64,000 nt of DNA, taken from Hippophae tibetana (Eukaryota > Streptophyta > Magnoliopsida > Rosales > Elaeagnaceae). The position numbers and the translations under genes were made by a program. A model generated the notes under the pieces. The model saw only the letters and a list, made by a program, of their open reading frames with translations, did not search any database and had not been told where the DNA came from. The stretch is taken from assembly GCA_037013495.1 (NCBI GenBank), contig CM072805.1, positions 14,604,601 through 14,668,600 of the forward strand, in the 5' to 3' direction. This document shows positions 9,097 to 19,111 of the stretch, piece after piece; the first letter of the stretch is position 1; every line of letters begins with the position of its first letter.

Positions 9097-10334
9097 ATGC
9101 GTGGTAGGAGATCCTTAGGAAACCTCCTTACACCATATGTAAATAATATTCATAAATTTAAACAAGTGTCAACAACACTGGATTCCACCCATCAACCTGT
9201 TTTTGAGCCAAACATAGAACCAAGTCTTAATCCTTTACTAGAACCAAAAGAAATGGAGGAAAACCAACATGTTAGGGAAACCACGATGAAGAAGTTTGCA
9301 AGACCGGTGATTGGCACGGCAACTGCCGCTATCCAGTTGGGTGAGGCTGCTCGGAATTATGACCTTAAAAATATTCATTTTTCTATGCTTCCTTCCTTTT
9401 ATGGGCTACCTAATGAAGATTCTCTTTCCTTTATGAGAGATTTCTATGCTACGGTCCAAACATTCCCCCTCGGTATTCTAAACGAGGATCAACTTAGAAT
9501 GAGATGTTTTCCCTACACTTTAAAGGATAAGGCCAAAGCTTGGTTGATGTCACTTCCCCCAGGTTCTCTGATGACATGGGGTAACATTTACAATAAATTC
9601 ATGGGAAAATTCTATTCCCACAAAAAAACATCAGAGTTGAGAGGAAAGATTGCTACTTTCTCTCAGATGGAAGGAGAACCATTCCATGAAGCTTGGGATA
9701 GGTTCAAAATGTTTCTCACTCAATAGGAGAAAAGACTGCCTCAGAGACGTATAACCTCTTTGAGATGTTGGGTGCTAATTCCCAACAGAAAAGCTCCCGA
9801 GTGAGAAAAGCTGGAGTTCATGAAATCGACTCCAGTAATGAAGTTCAACAACAACTTGTTCAACTGACTAAGCAAGTTGCCCTTCTCGCTACACAAACCA
9901 ACACCAATAATGAACAATATGGTTTGTATAGCAACATGGGACATGGTACTGAAGCCTGTCCATATCAAGGAGAAACAACAACTGGACCTGAACAGGTTAA
10001 TGTGTTGGGAGCATATCAACAGAGACCAAGGTTTGACCCCAATTCAAATACCTATAATCCTGGGTGGAGAAGTCATCCAAATTTCTCTTGGAGGCAAAAC
10101 AACCCTCCTTTCACTCAAAGCTCAAACCAGCCAGGCCAGCAATTCCACCCACCTATTCCAAGAAGCATTCCCAATAAACCAACCCTGGAGGACAACTTGA
10201 ATTCTTTTATTCAAGTTTGTAAGGATAACCAATCTAAAACCAATCAACGGTTGGACTCTGTGGAAGCTTCTATCAAAAAGGTGGAAGTTCAAGTTGAACA
10301 GTTAGTTGAACATTTGCAAAAAAGCAAAGACTAA
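9097..10334 (+). pseudogene. gag1 of element B
   Basis: First of two gag genes in B1. Translation from ATG 9097 gives an N-terminal leader and a retrotransposon-gag capsid domain (about residues 65-209, with QLGEAARNY, LPSFYGLPNEDSL, TFPLGILNEDQLRMRCFPYTLKDKAKAW and HEAWDRFK). The frame stops at 9724-9726 after a deletion of roughly 110 bp judged against element C. It resumes in another frame at 9765-10334 with a Gln/Asn/Pro-rich C-terminal part and a coiled-coil-like end. The site matching the zinc knuckle of gag2 reads Tyr-x2-Tyr-x4-His-x4-Cys (Tyr 9918, Tyr 9927, His 9942, Cys 9957), so both N-terminal cysteines are lost. The gene ends with its own stop and is not joined to pol. Gag would form the particle that packages element RNA. 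Confidence 0.8.
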
Positions 10335-10693
10335 TTTGATATTCAAATGAATTCAATGAAGAGGAGACATTGAGTTTTTCATTCTGCAATCTCCAAGCAA
10401 CGTCTTACTAGAAGACGATAAATTTTAGTCTTGTATGGGAGGTCACCCATTATTGTATTTTCCTTTGTTTTAGTTTGCGTGTAATAAAATTCAAATGAAA
10501 TAAATTCGTTTGTTTCAAAAATTGTGTCCATTCGTTAAAATTAAAATTAAAAAAAAAATTTAGGTTCCTTGCACCTTTTTGCTTTTACGTTTTATCAAGT
10601 TATAAATATTTCTTAGAGATATCTACTATTGTTTTTTAAGAGCAAAATGTTGATACACAATAGGAGGAGGATCATTTTCAACTACAAACAACC
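10335..10693 (+). other. Region between gag1 and gag2
   Basis: No coding sequence. It contains a diverged copy of the post-ORF module: GAGACATTGAG (10371-10381, compare GGGACATTGAG at 5325) and then two hairpins at 10401-10450. The rest is AT-rich. A GGAGGAGG tract (10665-10672) lies just before the gag2 start. Confidence 0.6.
10401..10450 (+). other. Two-hairpin RNA element, copy after gag1
   Basis: CGTCTT-ACTAG-AAGACG (10401-10417) and ATGGG-AGGTCA-CCCAT (10435-10450) keep both stems seen after pol, while the linker and loops have changed almost completely. Confidence 0.6.
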
Positions 10694-13084
10694 ATGGGAG
10701 ATGCTGAAGATAGGCGGAAAAAGATGAAAGACTATACAATGCCAATTATTGGCAATGTAACTTCCGGCATCCAATTACAAGAGGCTGCAAGGAATTATGA
10801 ATTGAAAAAGATTCATTATTCTTTGTTGCCTTCCTTTTACGGTATCCCTAATGAAGACCATTTGCATTTCATTCGAGAATTCTATGCTATTGTCCAAACC
10901 TTTCCACTACATGCAATTAATGAAGATCAACTTAGGATGAGGTGTTTTCCTTACACCCTCAAAGATAAAGCTTGGTCATGGTTCATTACTCTACAGTCAG
11001 GTTCTCTTAAAACTTGGGAGGCAGTCTATGAAATTTTTATGGGTAGGTTCTATTCCCATCAAAAAACTGTTGATCTAAGAACAAAGATAACAACATTTTC
11101 TCAAATGTATGAAGAGCCCTTTCATGAAGCTTGGGAACGATTCAAACTCCTTTTCATTCAATGTCAAAATCATAGCTTTCCATTATAGCTACAAAACCAA
11201 TTCTTTTATGATGGATTGACACTACAGAGTCAATACATGGTTGATAATGCTGCTGGAGGTGCTGTAGGAGAAAAGACCGCAGAGGAAACCTATAATCTTT
11301 ATGAGCTATTGGGTTCTAATTCCCAAAAAAGAGGTGGCAGAAGGAAAGCAAGGGTCAATGAAGTTGGCTCTGATAATGAGATAACCTTGCAACTTGCTGA
11401 ATTGACTAAACAAGTGCAATTTCTCACTACCCACCAAATTTCAAATCAAGAGGTATGTGAAGTGTGTTGTTCAATTGGGCATGGTACTCATAATTGTTCA
11501 AATACTTGTGATTCTAGTGTCGATTCCATAGAGGAAGTCCAATCTTTTCAAAGGTATCATCCAAACACGTATAATCACCCAGCCTACACCCAATATCCAA
11601 CACTAAGGTCGGTTAACAACCACCCTTACCCACCAAGCCAATCTTTTAAGCCAACCTTAGAAGATAGCTTGAATGCTTTTATTCAAGTTAGTCGTGACAA
11701 CCAATTGATGACTAATCAAAGGTTGAACACCATGGAGGCTTCGGTTAAAAGGATTGAATCTAAAGTTGGGAAACTCGCTGAACAAATGCAAAAGAAAGAA
11801 CCAGGAAAGTTGCCCAGTCAACCAGAACAAGCAAAGGATGTAAGAACCCTTCGAAGTGGTAAGGTAGTCAATACCAGTTTACCTGAAATCTCTAACAATC
11901 TACCTTGTAGTTCAGGTAACAAAGAAGGCGATATTCTAATCTCACAAAAAGGAGAAACAAGTGTTAAACTTAACAAGCCTTCTGAAAAACTCATTGGGGG
12001 GTCATCTCACACTCCCAAAATTCAAAAGACAACAGAACCACACCAGATGCAAGTACCTTTTCCCCACCGGTTAAAAGAATCCAAACAAGATAAGCAATTC
12101 AAGGATCTTTTTAATATGCTCTCTAAAGTAAATATCAATTTACCATTATTAGAAGTGATCATGAATGTGCCCTCATATGCCAAGTTTTTCAAAGAGTTGA
12201 ACACTAAGAAAAGGAGGTATGAACTGAATGAACGAGTAGTAGTATCAGAAATTTCTAGCGCTGTACTTCAGCACAAACTACCCCCTAAGTTGAAAGACCC
12301 TGGAAGTTTTATTATAAACATAACTATGGGGGATAGGAAGGTTGCTAAAGCAATGCTTGATTTAGGTGCTAGTATAAATTTGATGCCCTACTCTATATTC
12401 TTACAGCTCAATCTAGGGGAGTTAAAACCCACAACTATGTCCCTTCAACTTGCAGATAGATCTCTTAAATATCCAGAGGGAATAGTTGAGGATGTTTTGG
12501 TACAGGTAGACAAACTGATAATACCTGTTGACTTTGTGGTTCTGGATATGCAAGAAAATCCAGCATTGGACAGAGAGCACACAATATTGCTTGGTAGACC
12601 ATTTATGGCAACTACTAAAACTATTATTGATGTTCAAGATGGAAATTTGACAATGACAGTCTTAGGAGAGACTGTTCATTTTAAAGTTTTTGATTCTTCA
12701 CCTTTTCCTTCTATTTCTGCCATCGATGAAATATTCGATGTTGATCCTTTGGATAATCTTGTCCAAAGCACCTTTTTCCAAACCAGAATAGAAGACAAGC
12801 TTGAAAACGTTCTTACACTTGAAAAGGTTGAAGAAGATTTAGATGAAGAAATTAAGGGGTACGTTGAACAACTAGACAATAATGAAGTGATGACAAAATA
12901 TAGTACACTTTTAAATCTACCCAGTTCTTCATCTAGTAAAGAGGCCAATCCACCTGAACTTGAACTCAAAGACTTACCTGAGCACTTAAAATATGTGTTT
13001 TTTGGGAGAAGGAGAAACTTATCCAGTGATAATTTCTTCAACCTTGACCAAACCACAAGAAAAGGAACTCATCAAAGTGCTTAA
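10694..13084 (+). pseudogene. gag2 and protease of element B
   Basis: Second gag of B1, in the same frame as the protease. The ATG at 10694 starts a capsid domain clearly homologous to gag1 (IQLQEAARNYELKKIHYSLLPSFYG, INEDQLRMRCFPYTLKDKAWSW, HEAWERFK). A single in-frame TAG at 11186-11188 interrupts it where element C gag1 has CAG. After it come a coiled-coil-like region, an intact CX2CX4HX4C zinc knuckle (11456-11497), a basic/Ser-rich linker with RTLRSGK, and an aspartic protease with MLDLGASINLMP (catalytic Asp codon 12359-12361) and ILLGRPFM. Gag2 should bind and package RNA; the protease cleaves the polyprotein. The frame is lost at a run of six T (12998-13003) where the B2 and C copies have five, so this is a one-base insertion, not a programmed shift. 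Confidence 0.85.
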
Positions 13085-15286
13085 ACAGTTTAAGAAATCT
13101 ATAGGTTGGAGTATAGGGGATATAAGACGCATTAGTCCAACAATGTGTATGCACAAGATCAACTTGGAGGATGGTGCTAAACCTGTACAAGAGGCCCAAA
13201 GAAGACTAAACCCAAACATGCAAGAGGTAGTTAAAAAAGAAATTCTTAAATTATTAGAAGAAGGGATTATCTATCCTATTGCGGATAGTAAGTGGGTTAG
13301 TCTAGTGCATGTGGTACCAAAGAAATCTGGGATAACAGTTGTTAAAAATGAAAAACGTGAATTAGTGCCCACTAGAATAATCACTGGATGGAGAATGTGT
13401 ATAGATTTTAGGAAACTAAATTTATATACGAAAAAGGATCACTTTCCTCTTCCATTCATTGATCAAATGTTGGAAAGATTAGCTAGGCACGAAGTTTACT
13501 ATTTTTTGGATGGATTATCCGGATATTATGAAGTACCCATAGCACCAGAAGATCAGGAAAAGACCATATTTACATGTCCTTTTGGGACATTTGCTTTTCG
13601 TAGAATGCCATTTGGGTTATGCAATGCCCCTACCACTTTCCAGAGATGCATGATATCTATCTTCTCGGACATGATGGAAAAATTCATTGAGATTTTCATG
13701 GACGATTTCTCTGTCTTTGGGAACTCATTTGATGATTGCTTACATAAATTGACTTTGGTTTTAGAAAGATGCATTCAATGCAATCTCACCCTTAGTTGGG
13801 AGAAAAGTCATTTTATGGTTCAACAAGGGATAGTTTTAGGACATATAATTTTAAACAAGGATAAGAAAGGCAGTGAAAACTTAGTAGCTGACCATTTGTC
13901 TAGGTTGATTTCTGACTTCAATTCTCTTAAAGATGAGAGTAATGAAGATATAGTTGAAACCTTTCCTGATGAACAGTTATTTTTCATACGTCCGAACCCA
14001 TGGTATGCTGATATTGTAAACTATCTTGACACTGGTGTTTTGCGACCTAACACTTCATATCAGGACAAGAAAAGGTTTTTTAAAACTATTAAGGACTATT
14101 TCTGGGATGACCCTTATTTATACAAGATTGGTCAAGATCAAGTCATCCGGAGATGTGTACCTGAAGAAGAACATAAGAGCATTCTAACTTTTTGTCATGA
14201 ACTTCATTGTGGGGGTCATTTTGGAGGTGAAAAGATAGCCCGTAAGGTATTACAGTCTGGATTCTTTTGGCCCACTCTTTTTAAAGATGCTCATATGTTT
14301 TGTGCACAATGTGATAGATGTCAAAGAACAGGAAACATAAGCAAAAGAGATCAAATGCCTTTGACATCTAATTTAGTTATTGAACTCTTTGATGTATGAG
14401 GGATTGACTTTATGGGTCCTTTTCCCCCATCTAATGGTTTTCAATACATTTTGGTTGCTGTGGATTATGTGTCCAAGTGGGTAGAAGCTATCCCCACCAA
14501 AACTAATGATGCTAATGTTGTTGTGAAATCCTTGAAAGATTTAATATTCAGTAGGTTCGGAACGCCTAGAGCTATAATAAGTGATGGAGAAGCCATTTTT
14601 GTAACAAACTCTTTGATGGAGTACTAAACAAGTACAACATCACACATAAAGTAGCTACTCCATATCATCCTCAAACTTCCGGTTTAGTGGAAGTAAGTAA
14701 TAGGAAAATTAAGGGAATATTGGAACGCACTGTGCATCCTTCAAGGAAGGATTGGGCATTTAAGTTAAATGATGCCTTATAGGCATACCGCACCGCTTAC
14801 AAAACACCTATTGGGATGAGCCCTTATCGGTTAATCTTTGGGAAAGCGTGCCACCTTCCAGTTGAACTTGAACACAAGGCTTACTGGGAAATTAAAGAGT
14901 TAAACATGGATTTAGATAAAGCAGGTGAAAAACGATTACTCCAGCTTCATGAGTTGGAAGAAATTAGGAATGAAGCTTATGAGAATGCCAAATTATACAA
15001 AGAGCGTACTAAGCGCTATCATGACAAGAGGCTAGTTCCTAAGACTTTTCACCCTGGAATGAAAGTTCTTTTATTTAACTCTCGTTTGAGATTGTTTCCA
15101 GGAAAGTTGAGATCAAGATGGGATGGACCATTCAAAATAGTTCAGGTATTTGAACATGGAGTGGTAGAACTATTGGACTCCAAGACACAAAAAACGTTCA
15201 AAGTCAATGGCCATCGTGTCAAGCCTTATTTAGAAGAACCAAACAACATTGCTGAAATGGATTGCATTTGGTTGAGTAACCCTTAG
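12993..15286 (+). pseudogene. RT and integrase of element B1 (RNase H deleted)
   Basis: Continues pol. Reverse transcriptase motifs: WRMCIDFRKLN, PFGTFAFRRMPFGLCNAP and FMDD (13695-13706). After GHIILNK (about 13860) the sequence jumps straight to [16 protein letters not shown], which in B2 lies 578 bp further on, so the RT thumb and all of RNase H are gone. The join shares CAAGG. The integrase zinc finger (HELH...CAQCDRC) and the start of the catalytic core follow. TGA at 14397-14399 replaces the Trp codon of B2. A one-base loss near 14600 shifts the frame after SDGEA, and TAG at 14780-14782 is a further stop. The C-terminal part (14816-15286) contains the GPF-like segment [18 protein letters not shown]. 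There is no chromodomain and no env-like frame. Confidence 0.85.
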
Positions 15287-15298
15287 CACCAAAAAGAT

Positions 15299-15347
15299 AC
15301 GTCTTGCTAAGATGTTAAACTAAGCGCTGGATGGGAGGCAACCCATC
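15299..15347 (+). other. Two-hairpin RNA element, copy after B1 pol
   Basis: ACGTCTT-GCT-AAGATGT (15299-15315) keeps pairing through one G-T wobble; GATGGG-AGGCAA-CCCATC (15330-15347) is perfect. It starts 13 bp after the pol stop codon (15284-15286). Confidence 0.65.
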
Positions 15348-17147
15348 ATTTTAGGTAAATTTTTTGTTATTTGTTTTATTTACTTAATATTATTGTTTAT
15401 TTTAGTTTACTTATATAAAATTGTTAAAACTAAAAATATTTGTTGAGATGTTAGAAGTTCACAGCGATCTGTCTGTACTCACTTTAATGATGAATATGAT
15501 GGATGCACCTGCATTCCTTCATTACTACTTACACATTCTCAAGAAATAGGTAATCTTTCTCCTCTTTTCTCTTTATCTTTAATTTGAAGTTGTTACATTG
15601 AGGACAATGTAAGTTCTAGGTTGGGGGTGGTGAAAAGTTACCATGCTTAATAAAAAATAAAAATAAAAAAAATTCTCACAAAAATTTATCATTTCTTTAA
15701 ATCAAATTTAAGTAAATAGTTAAGTCTTTGGTACTGTTAGATTAATTTTTGAAAACATATCATGAAATATTTTGTAATTATTTTTGATAATTAGTTAGTT
15801 TTTGTCATAACTAGTATTTCTTGATAAAATGTGGAAATTATATTAAACCCAAAATCGGTGTTTATAAATTTTTTTTAGTGGAGACTACCCTTGTGAGATA
15901 TAATTTGAGCCTAATTTCTTTTATTCAGAGTGAAATATATATTTTTTCTACTCCAAACATATTTCTTATTTATTCAAATTTTTAGATGATCTCTATAGGT
16001 ATTAGCATTGAATGTATGAATTTTTTCTCATCATAATAGAGTATCATATATTTTTTTATTATTATTTTTGTTTAGATTAAACGATTTGAGTAGAAATTGA
16101 TAGTATATGCTTATATCTCATTCATGCATGACTGTTATAAAAACAAAAGACATATCTGGGGTTACCTAAACCAAGATCAAACAGAAAAGCCACAAAAGTA
16201 ACCACTCACCAAAATCCAAAAAAAATGTACAATCTGTACATGGGTTGACTCTCTAAAATATACATATATTGAAAAAAAAATAGAGAGATAAAAAAAATAT
16301 AGTATCATCTTCATACTATGACCCACATTCCCTACAAAGTTATGAGTACAGGCTAATTACAAAAAAAAGATATAGGAAGTAATTCCCTAAAAAGTCATTG
16401 CAATTTCTTCATTTGTAAAAAGCATATATCTTGAAATTCTTTCTTAATGAGTTTGATTTATGCATGAAAATAATTTTTGTATATGATATCTTTATAATTT
16501 ATACATTCGATTCCTTTCATGAGATCAATTTTAAAATAACACTTTGAGCCTTTATTCTTTATACATATGCGAACCTTTTAGTTCATTTCTATACATCAAC
16601 TCTTTCGCATATAAATTAGTATGAATGTTTGAACCCATAGGATTCAGTGTTTTGAGAGTATTGACTTGTGAGGAATAGAGTTGAAGCGAATTCTGATTCA
16701 TGAAACTGAAATTGGGTAAAATTAAATTGATACATTTTTGATAGGAAATATGAAAATGATTTTCGACTAATTATTATAATAAAATCATGATTTTTTAAAG
16801 AGATTAAAATAACTTATGCTTGAGATTTTAATTATGATCTTAAAAGAGATTAAAAAGTAAGAAACATTTTTGAGATATGCTGTTTTCTTTTATTCTTAAA
16901 TTAATTTTTGATTTTGTTGTAATTTTAATTTTTGATTTGATTGTTTTTATTTTTACATTTAGTTCAATGTTTGTGGGTATCATTACTGAAAACCCTCACG
17001 AGACTCAAACTCGTCCACTAGGGCAACCTAGGGGTTTAACGGCTTGTTGCATAGGCTAAATGCAACCGTTTCAATCCACGAAAGTGATTTAGGATAGTTT
17101 AATTTTTAGTTTTTATCGCATCTCTTGCTAAGGGACTAGCAAGAAGC

Positions 17148-17160
17148 TGGTTGGGGGTTG
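17148..17160 (+). other. Polypurine tract of B1
   Basis: GGTTGGGGGTTG abuts the LTR start at 17161. Equivalent tracts are at 24624-24635 and 27648-27659, and inverted at 57740-57752. This is the normal primer position for plus-strand synthesis in LTR retrotransposons. Confidence 0.8.
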
Positions 17161-19111
17161 TGATGAGTGCTCAAAAAGCACTAAAATAACCATGATTTTA
17201 TTTACATTAATTGATTAAAAATATATATATTTATATGTTTTATCATATATTTATATAAATTTGTCTTTTTCGGAATCACGGGTATTTTTATTGTTTTTCA
17301 GGTATTTTGGCTTAAAAACGCAATTTAAAGACTCAAAGAGGAATACTTGAAGCAATACATCACAAATATATTAATAAATAAGTAGGAAAAGGTCAACAAA
17401 CATGGAAAAATTGGACAAAATGGGTCAAAAAGGTCAAAAATGTCAAAAAAACGAAAATCGCGCCCCGCTGCCCAGCCGCGCGCGCAGCCCAGCGCCCCAG
17501 CCCGCGCGCCCCAGCGCCCCATGCCGCGCGCGCCCGTGCGCGCAGCGCCCAGCAGCCCACCTCTGCACGCACAACGCCTTTTCGCCCCATTTTTCACGTG
17601 TAGCCACCCCATGACGTCATGTTGACGTCATTAATGACCTCAGCATTTCCATTACGCGTTTTTACATTTTTTAACATTTTTTTACTCATTGTTTCTCTCC
17701 AGCCTCACCTATAAATACCCCCCTTCCCTTCACTTCAAATCACACCTTCAAAACACACTTCTCTCTTCTTTCTTTCTCTCATTTCTTAGTTTTTAAGTTT
17801 TTCTTAGTTTCTAAGCTTTTCTTAGTTTTTCTCTTAGTTTTTAGTTCAATCCTCTTAGTTGTAGAGTTCTTCTCTTTTTGAGAGGAACTTGTAATATTTT
17901 TGTAATAGTTTAGCTTTTTGATTCAATAAATGGAAGTGCAAATTCCGCTTGGAGGTTTTCTAGCTACGGGAATAGCGTCGAAGTTCTGTAAGGATTTTAT
18001 TTTCTTTACAGTTATTTTTATGCTTTATTCTTACATGTTATATTTAATTTGTCTGTTGTTAAATTTAACTATGCTGGTTGTTTAGTAAACATGATGTAAT
18101 AATGACGTTGTTATGCTTGCGAAATATTAAATAGGTAAAAATCTTTAAAATGAATTGATTTTGTTTTTATTCAAGAATTTATATTAAGAATGTTAGAGAG
18201 AAATATATTATTTTTCATTACAAACTTAAACCTGAAAATTAGATTTTAAGGTTTAGTTATCCGGTCTAATTTAGAGTAGTGCTCTTTTATTTGTTGGTAC
18301 AATCGCCCGGTAGTTAGAGTGAAACTCTATTTCAAAAGTTTTTATAAGAATTATTATGTGAAAATGTATTGACAACATGTTTTCAATAGTGGTTTTAAAA
18401 CTTGAAAATTAATGCTCGGATAATTAAATTCTTATGTTTAATTTCGACACCTTGAATAATGTTTAAATTGTCTAACCCCACCAAAGGTGGCATTTAAATG
18501 GTTCATTTTCAATCTCTTAGAAAAAGGAATTAATTTAATTAACCAAATTAGTTATCAACCCCACCCATAGGTGTTAATTGATTTGTTTAGTTAACAAAGA
18601 ATATCTAACCCCACCAAAGGTGGTATTTATATAAAAAAGAGAGAATCAATAAAATATCAATTTATATCTTTAATAACCTAGATAATATGAGCAAGCATAA
18701 TTAATTTAGTTATTATATCCATAAATACTCCACTAATATAAATGATAAAATTTGCATAAATATTTATTGAATCTGTATTTGTATTTATTTTTAGATAAAT
18801 ATTTATTGAATCTTGTATCTATGTTTATTTTTATGTTATTAGATTATATTTAATTAATCTGTATATATGTTTATTTTATGTTATTAGATTAGGAACACAA
18901 AAACCAAACTATCGTGACAGGATGTTTTGGATTTAATTTCATTTTTAAAAGTTTGAATAATAAATTAAAAACCACATACATTCCTTCCTTAGATCGACCT
19001 TGGGAGTATACTTATCATTTTCTTCGAAATGATTCGTGCACTAGCGAGAGTTTTATAAATATTAAAACCAAAGTATTGGCAAGAATCGGCGATGCCGGTT
19101 TTCGCTCATCA
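17161..19111 (+). repeat. Element B LTR-2 (internal LTR)
   Basis: 1,951 bp, starting TGATGAGTGCTC and ending GCTCATCA. Unlike LTR-1 it is not followed by a primer site: position 19112 continues directly with CTAGTATAAATTTGATGCC, which is protease sequence (compare 12369). It has a shorter CpG-dense block than LTR-1 or LTR-3. Confidence 0.9.
17391..17717 (+). promoter_or_regulatory. LTR promoter of B LTR-2
   Basis: W-box complements are at 17391-17396, 17423-17428 and 17432-17437, with a TGTCAA variant at 17441-17446. TGACGTCA lies at 17612-17619 and 17623-17630. TATAAATA is at 17710-17717. Confidence 0.6.

Larger units (their letters stand above)
15287..17160 (+). other. B1 3' noncoding region and polypurine tract
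   Basis: Contains the two-hairpin element (15299-15347), the TTACATTG/CAATGTAA stem (15593-15612) with internal purine tract GTTGGGGGTGG (15620-15630), long AT-rich noncoding sequence, and the motif TTGCTAAGGGACTAGCAAG (a TTGCT/AGCAA inverted repeat, about 17127-17145). It ends with TTGGGGGTTG directly before LTR-2, the plus-strand primer tract. The 60-codon open frame at 16877-17059 is not supported as a gene. Confidence 0.75.

Noticed and set aside
9741..10019. Minus-strand open frames opposite gag and pol (also 12022-12204, 12422-12637, 12676-13056, 19419-19712, 61422-61787)
   Set aside because: Antisense shadows of the coding frames. They follow gag and pol similarity exactly and have no independent features.
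11186..11188. The single in-frame TAG in gag2 as a programmed readthrough site
   Set aside because: Element C has CAG at the same place in gag1 and the flanking bases (TAG CTA) do not match known readthrough contexts. A C-to-T mutation is simpler.
12993..13084. The overlap of the gag2-protease and RT frames as programmed frameshifting
   Set aside because: B1 has six T at 12998-13003 where B2 and C have five. The shift is an indel in a homopolymer, and the other copies read straight through.
16877..17059. Hydrophobic 60-codon open frame as an env-like protein
   Set aside because: Too short, not conserved as a frame in B2 or A, and AT-rich codons give Phe/Ile/Leu by chance. No env-like gene is supported in this family.
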